Part shown: piece by piece, positions 1 to 9,692 of the stretch
How positions within the stretch are numbered: position 1 is the first letter of the stretch
Layout: every line of letters begins with the position of its first letter
Source: Pleurodeles waltl
Taxonomy: Eukaryota; Chordata; Amphibia; Caudata; Salamandridae
Direction of reading: 5' to 3'
NCBI RefSeq assembly: GCF_031143425.1
Contig: NC_090450.1
Location: forward strand, 169,129,486 to 169,193,485
DNA: 64,000 bases
Notes under the pieces: generated by a model
Databases searched by the model: none
What the model saw: the letters and a program-made list of their open reading frames with translations, nothing else
What the model was told of the DNA's origin: nothing
Program-made: the position numbers and the translations under genes

Positions 1-189
1 AAAACATCGAGCCTCTTATGTTTTTAGTATTTTACCGGTGCTGTGTAGGTGGGCTAAACACCAGAAAAGGCATAACGTATGTATGCCTTTCATAAATGAA
101 AGCAGGCGCATTTTAAAAGGCAAGCCCACAAACCAATAAAAGTCCCTGAAGTGACATAGGTGTTGTTGGAAGCCCAAAGAGAGATTACT

Positions 190-478
190 ACAGGGGACAG
201 GGCACCTTGCGCTCGCCTCTAAAAAGGAAATTTGGCATGCCATCATCAACCAAGTGCAGATCCTGGGAGTCCACAGCCTGCTGAGCACCCACTGTAGGAA
301 GCAGTAGGAGGGCCTGAGACGCTGGGCCCAGAAGACCGCAGAGGCCCAGCTGTGGTTGATGTCCCAATGAAGGAGAAGTGCCCATCGGACCTTGACCCCT
401 CTAATGGCTCACATTTTGGAGGTGGCCTACCATTAGGTGGATGGGCATTTGAGGGCAGCACAGCAGCCACAAAGGGAT
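190..478 (+). pseudogene. Harbinger Myb/SANT-like accessory protein, middle exon remnant
   Basis: One plus-strand frame reads as the DNA-binding Myb/SANT-like partner protein of PIF/Harbinger transposons, with motifs STHCRKQ, EGLRRWAQKTAEAQL and LTPLMAHILEVAY. The same motifs recur at 62290-62460, so the two loci hold the same element family. Known biology: this partner protein binds transposon ends and helps nuclear import of the DDE transposase. The frame is broken by stops: the tryptophan normally after HCRK(R/Q) is a TAG, and two further stops follow. The position matching the 3' splice donor of the 62 kb copy reads AT in place of GT (near 477). This is a dead exon. No first exon was recognised between base 1 and 190. 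Confidence 0.75.
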
Positions 479-639
479 AAGTACTGACTACACACATGTA
501 CATGCCTCTGCCAGTTAAGTGTATGATGTCTAAGTATCACAGCTGTGACAATGTGGAAAGTGCTACAGATAAAGGTTCTCCTAGGAAGACATAGTGCTAC
601 AGTTGCCAACATTGATATACAGATGTGGACATTGTATTG

Positions 640-2047
640 GAAGGCGAAGGAGACATGGTATAGCCGAGTGGGGAATCTGCTGGCCACGGGATCCAGAGTG
701 CTGATACCACCGACACCTATGGACCCAGTGACCTGGAGGGCAAGGGGAGTGCTGTGGGGAGACAGGATCCATTTCATCATCTTTGGAATCCTCGTTCAGT
801 GGACACTCCCTGGCGGTGGCGGACTTATCTGGGACCACTCCAGCACCATCCCCCTTTCTATCACCACCCTACCTGTAGCTCCCCATCCAGTTGGCCATGC
901 CTGCTCACTCAAGAGGGTGAGCATCTCCTTTGCTGCAGGCATCTGTTACCCAGCCCCTGTCATCCCTGCTGCCCTCAGTGAGGAGGCTATTGACCTCCTG
1001 AGATCCATCTCTATGGGCCAGTCGACCATCATGAATGTCATCCAGGGACTTGTAACTCAGATGCAACAGACTAATGATTTCCTGGAGGGCATTCACAGTG
1101 TACTTGTTGGCCTACAGAGATCCTTTGAGGCACTGGCCTCCACACTGACGGCAGCCAGTCATCCTTTGTCTCCCGTCCCTCCTCGATCTTCCTCTTCCCA
1201 ATCCCAAACCCCAATTCCCTGACCCAGCGAAAGCACACAGACAGACAAGCATGCATCCACATCAATATCCAAGCCTAGCTCAGACAAACATAAGCACCAC
1301 AAAACACACCACCGGCATGCACACAGGCAACATACACCTGCACACACAGCAACAACGACAACATGCCCTGACATCCCCAGCATCACTGACAGCACATCTG
1401 ACACATCTGCAGACACCACAGCAACATTCACACATTCAACCACTACACCTATCCTACCCACAGACAGCACCATAGCAGGCCCTCAGACGTTCTCCCCAGT
1501 CAGCACAACTGCAGACACCACAACCACAGACACGTCTACAAACAGCACATCCGTAATACCTGCAGTCAGCATCCCAACAGAGAGTCACCCACTCACCACG
1601 GCATCCCCAGTTCTTCCACCCCCTCCTCCCAAGACACATAAATGCCCTCATTCACCCACCCAATAGACACCCACCATCCACAAATATACCTCACTCAAAC
1701 ATGCACCCAAGACATCCACATCAATACCTAAGACAACCACTCCCTCTCCCTCCACACCCAAATCCTTTTGCTATGACCATCCCCATGTGTCTAAAAAAGC
1801 TTTCCTTTCAGAGTTTGCCTTTTTCCCTACTCCTCTCCCGCCAGGTGATACCCCTAAATGGTCTGTGTCTCTCCCCAAGTCTGACCCTTCCACCTCCAAG
1901 ACCTCCCCTTCCTCTCCTGCAAGTATCCATGCCCCACCCACTGCCAAGAAGTCAACCCCTCCACCAAAAAGCCAACCATTTCCTAAACTTAAGACAAAGC
2001 CCAACTCCCTCCTAAGCCAAATCACAAGGCCACCCACCAAGATCTAA
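640..2047 (+). pseudogene. Harbinger Myb-like protein, C-terminal exon with long Thr/Ser/Pro-rich tail
   Basis: The segment aligns by eye with the last exon at 62890-63430. Shared blocks include SGTTPAP, PAALSE, IDLLRSIS and QSTIMNVIQGL. The order is an acidic/Ser-rich stretch, a Pro-rich linker, then a helical coiled-coil-like segment (about 970-1130) with FLEGIHS. From about 880 the codons stay in one frame to a TAA at 2045-2047, broken only by TGA at 1220-1222 and TAG at 1664-1666. After the coiled coil this frame encodes a low-complexity Thr/Ser/Pro/Lys-rich tail of roughly 270 codons. Upstream of about 850 the homologous frame is shifted, so there is at least one indel as well. I infer a degraded copy of a once longer protein. 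The tail is not seen at the 63 kb copy, which stops being similar near 63428. Confidence 0.7.
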
Positions 2048-2199
2048 ACCCCAACCTCCCCTCTGCTCCCCCCCCACCAGATAACCCTTGAGTTGCCTGC
2101 CTGCCCCATTTATGGACTGGCCTATGGCCTTTGTTGTTGACAATGATTTTAAAATTATTAATATTTCAACCAACTTGTATTTGGTTTTCTGGTTACATT

Positions 2200-2890
2200 T
2201 TAGTCATGCATTCCTTTCCCTAGTATGGAGTTGTTCCTGGCTGACATTAGTTGTGTGTCTGTATGTGTATGTTCTGCTTGGGCTCCATGTGTTTTTCAGG
2301 CAGTATGTGAGGTTGTGTGCAGTGCCTTTGTCTGAAAATGGTAGAGTGTGTGTTGTGTAATGGACATTTGTGTGTTCAAGAGATTTTGTTTTGTTGGTAT
2401 TGTGTGCTGTTTGTTTTGAGATGTGTTTGTTGGTGTGTTGTGTGGCTTTGTGTGCTTTGACTGTGTGTGTGGTATGTGCATGAAATGTTAGATACGGTGC
2501 TCTTTGTATGTCGATCAGTAAGTAGTATGCTTGTGTATTTGTAGGTATTTTTTGCCTGTTGGTGTTATGTTGTGATGTATTTGTGATGTGTACCTGGGTG
2601 GTGTCCCCTGTGTGTCCCTGCAAAGAGATTGGAGATGGTGCGGATGTGTTGTGTTTATGATGTGCTGTGTTGTGTGGTGCTGTGTGAGTGTAGGCCTGTG
2701 CAGTGTTTCTGTGCCTACTTGTGTGTGTTTGTGAAGGGTGTATGTATGGGTGGGTGTGTGGTGGGCATGGCATGTTTGTGATGTATATGCAAGTGTGTGT
2801 CTGGCTGTATGTGAGTGTGCATGTTTGTGTGCTTTTACGTGTGAGTGTTTCCCTTGCACACCCTTCCCGAATGTATGTTGTGTGAGTGTT
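2200..2890. repeat. TG-rich low-complexity tract
   Basis: Nearly 700 bases of degenerate TGTG/TTTGTG sequence, strongly biased to G and T on the plus strand. The long minus-strand frame across it is a Thr/His-rich by-product of composition. No gene is called. Confidence 0.8.
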
Positions 2891-3299
2891 CAAAAATTGA
2901 CAATATACAACAGTTACAGGTAAGAGTGTTTACTTACAGTTGCTATCATCATTGTTGCAGATTCCGAAGTCTTTGGGCGAGCAGGAGCTGTGGGAAGACA
3001 TCTTGTTCAGGTTCCATAGCTGCTCCAGACGAGTATGGCTTCCTGAAGGTGAGTGCCTCTTTTTTTGCAGTTGGTCTCTGCCTGGATTTCCGTGGTGGTG
3101 TGACTGCTGAGGAAACTTTGGCGGTGTGCATCCTTGTAATCTGTCCAGTAGAATCATGGTCTCCACCGGCTTGCAGGTGGCTACCATCATGCGTGGTGGC
3201 CAGACCGCTTTGGGGAATACTGCCATATCAGGATTTGGAGGTCTTCTCTACCAGCCTGTGGCGGCCAATGTGGCGGTCATGAGACCATCAAACTTGTTA
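2891..3299. other. No gene recognised
   Basis: Unassigned sequence between the TG-rich tract and the first gypsy element. It contains good splice-acceptor-like strings at about 2959 and 3070, each a pyrimidine run ending in GCAG. No coding frame nearby could be tied to a known family. Confidence 0.5.
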
Positions 3300-3311
3300 T
3301 GAGGCCCGCAG

Positions 3312-3420
3312 TGTTTTTGTTGTGGTTTATTTATGCACAATTCTGACTTTAAGAAGTGTCCTGCCTCTGGGCTGAAGTGTTAATAATGTAACAAAATAGG
3401 ACATTTTGGCAAGGTGTGTA
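3312..3420 (+). pseudogene. Gag nucleocapsid, two CCHC zinc knuckles
   Basis: The frame starting at 3312 contains two consecutive zinc knuckles. The first has cysteines spaced C-x2-C-x4-H, followed by a widened x6 before its last cysteine. The second has the standard C-x2-C-x4-H-x4-C spacing (CNKIGHFGKVC at its end). Two adjacent TAA codons occupy the two residues between the first two cysteines of the second knuckle, so the protein is interrupted exactly inside the motif. Nucleocapsid knuckles bind the element's RNA during particle assembly. A double-knuckle Gag is typical of some vertebrate gypsy families. Confidence 0.7.
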
Positions 3421-4242
3421 GAGGTGTTAAGTGATTGAATATCAGTAGAATAGTTGATCAGGAAGAGACAGTTGAGACTGAATCTTTGGGAAATGGTTGC
3501 AAGAATAGCTCTTTCTGTTGAAGAATTAGCTATAGGCAATGTGCAAGGAGATGCAACCTTTAGTCCCCAATGCATATCTATCACTATTGATAACATTAGT
3601 ATCCATTTATTACTCAATAACTATTATATCACAAGTACAAGACATTCTGAGAAAAAAAATACATTTGGACCTCTGGGTGTGTATGTAGGGTACTTTTGGG
3701 CAGAAATTGGACTTAAAAACAAGACAATACAAGGCAAAGTGTAAGAATCTCAAAAATGTATAAATGTGGTGGCCCCAAGCTGATTTTAGCATTGTGAAAC
3801 GACCTTGTGAGAAATATCATGTATCTTTAGTAGATGCCAAATATCCTTGTAATCGGGTACAGGAGTTTGAACCAGTTATGTGGAAAGGATTGGTAAGACC
3901 AAATATTTGTGCATCATTTTAAACTTAAAGAGGAGAGTGTTCTGGTTAAACACCATCTTCATAATGTGCGGTACAGTGTGCATGCGTGTGAGGGGTTTAA
4001 ATAAACCTATTTAGAAAATGCAGGAATATGGTGTTCTTGCAGTTGTTGATGCTACTCTATGGGTGTTGCTTGTCGTTGTGGCTAAAGAAAAGGCAGGTAA
4101 GTTATGACTGTGCATCGACTTGCATTGTCTAACAATGCAATTTGTGTAAGGGATTTTCTTCTTCGTATAAATTACCTCATCACTGCTGTGAATTGGTCCA
4201 AATTGTTCTTCAAACCTGATCTTTGAACTGGGCACCTCTCAG

Positions 4243-4740
4243 CAGGAACCAGACATTGTTCCTCAAAATTTAATAGAAGTTATGACTCCTGATGGTACTT
4301 TTCAATATTTCCAGATGCCATTTGTACTGGCCTCTGCAGCACCTGTTTTATACAAAGTGATGATTACAATGCGTAAACACACATCTACCATAGCAGTGTT
4401 CAAGATAGCTATACTGGTGTTTACTAAAAGAGAACAATAACATTGTTTTACACTTGAAAAGGTTTTGAAAACTCCACAAGAATATAAGATAACTTCAAGA
4501 AGAGGTAAATTAATTTTTGGTGTCACTGAAATAGAGTATTTAGCTCATGTATTTTCCAGTGTAGGTTTAAAGCCCAAACCTGAGTAAGTGGAAGGCATAG
4601 CTAATTTCCTGTATATACGTGGCATGGATCAACTACAGTCATTCTTGAGATTGTGCAATTTGTTTTCCAAATTTATCAGAAATGTTGCAGGTTTGACAGA
4701 CTGTTACAGGCTTTTGTTGAAAAGGGAACACTGAGTTAGT
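4243..4740 (+). pseudogene. Ty3/gypsy reverse transcriptase fragment
   Basis: Motifs of the gypsy RT palm and thumb can be read in order: DGTFQYFQMPFVLASA (about 4288-4335), IEYLAHVFSSVGLKPKP (about 4530-4585) and LQSFLRLCNLFSKFI (about 4635-4680). They are followed by a short stretch resembling the start of the connection region. The segment between the first two, where the catalytic Y-x-D-D box belongs, is not recognisable. In-frame stops occur near 4438, 4585 and 4733. The enzyme would have copied element RNA into DNA in cytoplasmic particles. This copy cannot. Confidence 0.7.
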
Positions 4741-4869
4741 GTGATCAATGGAATGTCAACAAAAGTTTGAACAAATTAAGTATCGCTCTAGCTCTTCAAC
4801 CATATATCGATTGCCATAGTATACATGTACCTATAGACAGTAGTGCCTCTGTTAACACAAACGAACGGC

Positions 4870-5191
4870 ATCAAAAAGGTAACTATTGGATTTACCTCAG
4901 GAAGAATGAAAGAGGTGGGAACTAGTTATTTCATAATTGAGAAGGAGATGTTTTCACGTGTCTGGGGTATCAAGAAGTGTATGTACTGATCATCATCCAT
5001 TGTTAGAAAGTTTATCAGGGGAGAAAATAAAGAAAACCATAGCGAGGTTGGCAAGACTTGCAACAGAGCTACTCAATTTCAGTTTCAAAGTAGAGTATCT
5101 TGTAGATGTAAAGAATGTCAAAGCAGATCTTTTTTTACCTAGGTTACCTGCGAGCAATGATGTAGAAGTGATGGTGGGTGATGAACTATAG
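4870..5191 (+). pseudogene. Ty3/gypsy RNase H C-terminal part
   Basis: The frame reads VCTDHHPLLESLSGEK and then VEYLVDVKNVKADLFLPRLPA. This is the typical gypsy sequence around the TDH/H and the N-x-x-AD-x-L-S-R end of the RNase H domain. The frame is open from 4937 to the TAG at 5189-5191. It is continuous with the RT remnant upstream, although frames differ. Family assignment is firm. It is non-functional as part of a broken polyprotein. Confidence 0.75.
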
Positions 5192-6019
5192 AAGTGTTTA
5201 ATTGCCAAGGTGGAGGTTATCGTGGTCTTCCCTGACGTGAGTAACTAGAGAAATAAACTGAAGGAAGATCCTGACGTGTGTAGTTAACAAAGTTTGGCAT
5301 GAGGAAAAGTTATTTGATACATTGTTGCAGTCATTTTTCAAAGTGGTTGATGAGCTGTCTCTAGAGAGACTTGTTAGAGAGAAGATATAGAGTTATGTTA
5401 CCTATGTGTTTAAGACTGCGAATACTAGACCTGCACTTCCTGGTCATTTTTCAAAGATTCATTAGCAATTGTTTTCAATTACAATTATAGTGATAAACAT
5501 CCTGTCACTGAGGTTCTCGTTGTTTCTATGGTCATTTATCTTGACAGAGTCTGGAACGATCAGGCTTCATAGACACGTAAATTCTGAGGGCGGCCGCAAA
5601 CCGGCATGAAGTATGGATGGAAAATACTGGGTGGAACCCCCATTGTCCCATAAGATGTTTATATAAGGGACATGTTTTGTTCTTGCACAAAAGCCTGACG
5701 TGGGTATGTACCTAAGTGCTGGACTGTTTACGCAGTCTTGTGGCAGCAATACAAAATATTATTCTGTGTGCCTTGCATTCTGTTCTTGTTAACCAAGGGG
5801 AAAAGAACATGATGAAAAATATGTCATCCATAAATAACACTGATTGTGATGCTTTCACAGAATAGCAACTGATTATGAAAATACAAATATTACCGCTAAA
5901 GGAAACTATGATAAAATGAATAAAATCAAATAAATGAAAGCTGAGTATATTAACTGGGTGAAAGGGCCAAGCCACAAGCCGAAGCTAAGCCAATATAGAC
6001 AGGAAGCTGAAATGGACCC

Positions 6020-6480
6020 ACAACAAGAGTTGGTGTTGATTTACTTGGTCCTTTCCATGTGCTTCCAAGCCATATGAGATATTTTATTGTTCTTGTTGCT
6101 CAGGTATCTAAATGGGTGGACGACATATGTGTGGCAGCACCAGCTATGTCTAGTGTGATTGTTTTCTTTCAAGAAAGGTTTGCCAAAGAAGGTGTTCCAA
6201 GGAAGATTTTAAATGACAATGGTTTACAATTTACTTTGGCTTCTATGAAAGAGTAATTTAATCTGCATGGGATCAAATAATTGCATACACTTTCAGTTTA
6301 CCCTAAATCCATTGGTAAAGTTGAGAGATTTAACAAAGTGTTGGTAAAATGTGCATAGAGTGTTATTAAGTCCAAAGTGGATTGTATGTCTGAGGTAAGA
6401 GAGTTGCTCTGGGCTAATAGGACAGCACCACATTCTGTGACCGGTGAAATTCAATTTGAGTTAATGAGGGGAAGGAAAAT
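6020..6480 (+). pseudogene. Ty3/gypsy integrase core remnant
   Basis: GVDLLGPF (from about 6032) carries the first catalytic Asp of the DDE core. ILNDNGLQFTLASMKE (about 6208-6250) carries the second Asp, and KVERFNKVLVK (about 6317-6350) carries the Glu. All three acidic residues survive. The frame is interrupted by stops at about 6254, 6281 and 6355. Beyond this, LLWANRTAPHSVTGEIQFEL matches the usual C-terminal segment where integrase host targets are processed. The zinc-binding N-terminal domain expected between 5200 and 6000 was not recognised. Confidence 0.8.
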
Positions 6481-6580
6481 CATCTCAGATTTTTGCCGTT
6501 TTAGATGGTTAAGGTACATAAACTCAAGTGTGTGGTGACATGGTTAAGTTACAAAGCAAAGAACTGTAGTGACAAACTTG

Positions 6581-6738
6581 GGCCCATATTTATACTTTTT
6601 TAGCATCGCATTTGCGCCGCTTTTTGATGCAAAAGCGGCACAAACGTACAAAATACAATTGTATTTTGTAAGCTTGCGCCGTTTTTGCGTCAAAAAATGA
6701 CGCAAATGCGGTGCTAAAAAAAGTATATACATGGACCT
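6581..6738. repeat. Foldback MITE
   Basis: The two ends are inverted copies: GGGCCCATATTTATACTTTT at the left, and AAAAGTATATACATGGACC at the right. Both flank GCGCC/GCGTC-rich inverted internal segments (TTTGCGCCGCTTTT against GACGCAAATGCGG). Total length is about 158 bp. The ends resemble those of the larger MITE at 19329 and fit a Harbinger-type non-autonomous element. Confidence 0.75.
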
Positions 6739-7634
6739 TAATGTCACACGTGACAAATGGTGGTGTGGAAGAAAAGGAGTGTTCCCAGGATTTGCGTGGG
6801 CGATTGGGTTCATATTAAAGAGTCTTTGTTGTTATGAAAAAGGTCATTTAAGTTCGGGCATCTGGTACAAGTGGTATATGTTAAGGGTAATGCTTTGTGT
6901 GTTTCTGATGGCTAGTTATGGAATATATCTCATTTAGCCGAGTGTAGGAAAAGTCTGATTGAAAATGATAATGGGATGTCTAGGACACTGCAAAGCACGG
7001 TTCAACATAGGTCTATGCTTAAGGCTGAAAATCATTGGGTATCTCTTTATGACAAAATTCAGGATGTTTCGTCAGTGGGTCACTGTGATTCTTCTCTTCA
7101 TAGAAGTTCTTGAGCCAAGAGGGTGCCTTGCATGCTATTGTATTTAAATGTTTTTTATATTCTGAGAATCAAACATTATGCGATTGATATGATCTCATCA
7201 TTTTGGCATTACTCTTGTTTTATAAAGAGGAAGTGTGTGGAATATATTTTTTATTGGCATCAACATATACATGTGGAGCAGGATAGAGACTATACAATTA
7301 ATTACAGAATGAATAATTAACAAATACAAAAAGCATTCATTTTTGCAAGGAAATCCTTTGCTCTACAGTTCCATGCCTTCAAGCCATTTTATATGTAACC
7401 TACGAACATCTGTGTTCAACCGTAACAAACTTTTAACTATATTCGTACACTAAACTTGCGTGGTTTGTGATGTAATGGCATTTCAATTTATTCCTATTGG
7501 ATGTTTGTGTTCTTTTGTAGAACATTATTGTTATGTTATTATTTCAGAGTCAGTAAATCTTGCCTGCACTCCCTTGCTGTAGTTGGCTTCATTCTATTTT
7601 CAAATAAACTACTGCATGAAGTTTATTAAGTCAT
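6739..7634. other. No gene recognised
   Basis: AT-rich sequence following the MITE. Short frames are present but none has a recognisable domain. It may be the 3' part of the preceding gypsy element, but no terminal repeat is visible. Confidence 0.5.
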
Positions 7635-7732
7635 ATTTATTTATATTTTTAATTATTTTACATAATTTAAATTAACTTAACATTATTACCTATGGGCATT
7701 TATTTTAAATCTCTACCTCAATTCTAAAAATA
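7635..7732. repeat. Direct repeat, copy 1 (upstream of LINE)
   Basis: About 95 bp that recur at 9601-9692 in the same orientation. Shared strings include TTAACATTATT, CCTATGGG, TTTATTTTAA and CCTACCTC. The two copies flank the LINE remnant. Identity by eye is roughly 75-80 percent. Confidence 0.6.
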
Positions 7733-7744
7733 TTGTACTATCTT

Positions 7745-9030
7745 TTCCAGGAAGTCAGGGTCAGGCAGGGATGTATTATTGCCCCTCTTTTCTTTACCAT
7801 CTATACTAACCGCCTAGAGGCAGTGTTGGTGGATAAAAAAATATGATGATCCCCATGTAGGCCACCATGCGATTTCAAATCTGCTTTATGCTGACGATGC
7901 TGTCTTCATGATGAGGACAACCAAGGGGATACAACTATTACTAGATACCTTTTCAGACTTAATGGAACATCAAGATCTTTCCATAAACCATACAAAGAGT
8001 TAGGTAATAGTTGCTGGTGCTGAGCCCAATAAACACAAAGTCCTTTGTTGTAATAAACTTAATATTGCGTAAGTACATATCTTTAAATATTTGGGTATTT
8101 TGTTTTGCCTGGGGTCACATATTTAACATATTAAAGATTAATTCTTGCATGATTATGGGGAGCTGTTCTGGATTTTGGTGCAAGGTTGAGCAGGAAACCA
8201 ATTAAGCATGCCTTCAAGTTTATAGAGCTAAATATGTGTCCGCTATAATGTATGGCAGTGATATTTGGGGGTACAAGGTAAAAAAATTATTCAGGTTGAG
8301 GAGAATAGATTTGCCAGATATTTACTGGTGGTCCCGCAAAGCACTTTAACTTTTGATGTCCATGAAGAACTGGGTACTAATAACATCTCAGATACCATTG
8401 CAATAAGATCTTTGTTACAGTGGATGTGGTATAAGAGTGAGCCAACCCTAAACAGAGTGATCATTAAGGATTGTTTTTTATTTTGACAATGTAAAAGTGA
8501 TTCACTGGCTTGGTTACAGAAAAATCTGAATGTGTTTGCCTGAGTCGCCCGGATTTATATTTTACCCCTAAAATGGTCACCAAAGCAGATTACTAGTGGG
8601 TTAAATATAATTTTACCCCTCGTGTTACTGCTCTAATGGAAAGTAATGAACTACAGAAATCTGCTGCCCGTGCATTTAGTTTAATAAAAACAGTACCATT
8701 AACAGAATCTTATTTGACATGGGTGACCAATGTTTGTCATCAGCAGTTGTTAACAAGTTTAGGTCTAATCTCTTTGTACACCTGATCATTATCCCAAAGG
8801 CTGGTCTATTCACAGAACTTTGGGTCCCTGTCACTGCGATAGCTCATCGGCCCAAACCATTGCTCACTTTGTATTGTTTTGTGCTTATTTTAATAGGACC
8901 AGGAAACAATTTGTAATACCTCTTCTTAAAAATGTGAAATTCAAACAAAGGAAGCTAGCCATGTTATACCTCCTGATAATTAGGGATGTTCACACATGTC
9001 TGTGCTAGGACAATTTTCTGAACTGTGTAA
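7745..9030 (+). pseudogene. Non-LTR retrotransposon (LINE) ORF2 remnant: RT C-terminal half and zinc-finger tail
   Basis: One can read a G-VRQGC-type RT block (about 7755) followed by APLFFTIYTNRLEAVL. The catalytic box LLYADDAVFM with both aspartates lies at about 7888-7917, then LSINHTKS and FKYLGILF. A downstream frame holds DTIAIRSLLQWMWY (about 8390). Near the end, CHCDSSSAQTIAHFVLFC (about 8827-8880) is a C-C-H-C putative zinc-binding tail found at the ends of some LINE ORF2 proteins. Many stops and frameshifts are present. The 5' part with the endonuclease is absent. The clade was not assigned. The tail resembles the fragment at 43945-44385, so the two may belong to one family. Confidence 0.7.
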
Positions 9031-9600
9031 TTAAGCTTCAGGAGGCGTGGACTTAATATCGTTATGGGATTGTACTGACGGGTGGGAAATAGAAGTGCTG
9101 TTATATTGCTTTTTGGTTTGAGCCTGGTAAACTCTGTAGAGGCCTTTTGTATCATTTGAAATGCTTGAGCCTTCTTGCTATGTTGTCATTAGTATCATAA
9201 TGAATGTTTTAACGGTGTATTATCTGCTTACAGAAGGTTTACTGGATATCCATTTTTATAATATGTATTTATGCTTTTATGTATTATATGTATCTGTTAA
9301 GGTTATATTTTAGTCAAATACATATTTAAACTACTACAATTTTTATATTTCTTGCTGACATTATAATTAATTATAAGTGTTAAAAAATGTTAACAATATA
9401 TAAAAGTAGCACCTTATTTTTTTATATATTTTTAACTTTTTACGCTTATATATATTTTCAACTATGTTAAATAAAACCACATATGAAATTAAGTTAAATT
9501 AAATACAATTATTTTAAACAGCTAAGAGTTCAAATAAATGTACTGTTAAAATATATAGAAATTGTATGATGTTGTTATATATAATTTGAGAATTAATTTA

Positions 9601-9692
9601 TATTTATTTATATTTTTAAATATATAGAATCACTTTAATTTATTTAACATTATTTCCTATGGGATTTTATTTTAAGTCCCTACCTCCATTAT
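9601..9692. repeat. Direct repeat, copy 2 (downstream of LINE)
   Basis: Second copy of the repeat at 7635-7732, same orientation, about 570 bp after the last recognisable LINE codons. The bases between (9030-9600) are very AT-rich with no gene. Confidence 0.6.

Larger units (their letters stand above)
3300..6500 (+). mobile_element. Decayed Ty3/gypsy retrotransposon, no LTRs found
   Basis: Gag zinc knuckles, reverse transcriptase, RNase H-region and integrase remnants occur in the correct gag-pol order on the plus strand over about 3.2 kb, all with stops and frameshifts. No flanking long direct repeats were found, so the element is truncated or its LTRs are no longer visible by eye. The stretches 3421-4239 and 5192-6019 lie inside this element, but I see no definable domain in them. 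Part of 3454-3744 may be the decayed protease region. This element is unrelated at sequence level to the chromodomain element at 15548-22663 and looks much older. Confidence 0.75.

Noticed and set aside
1701..2015. Plus-strand frame of 104 codons overlapping the Myb-like tail
   Set aside because: It is a shadow frame; the other frame is continuous with the coiled-coil protein upstream.
2204..2893. Minus-strand frame of 229 codons, Thr/His-rich
   Set aside because: It lies wholly in the TG-rich low-complexity tract; composition explains the absence of stops.
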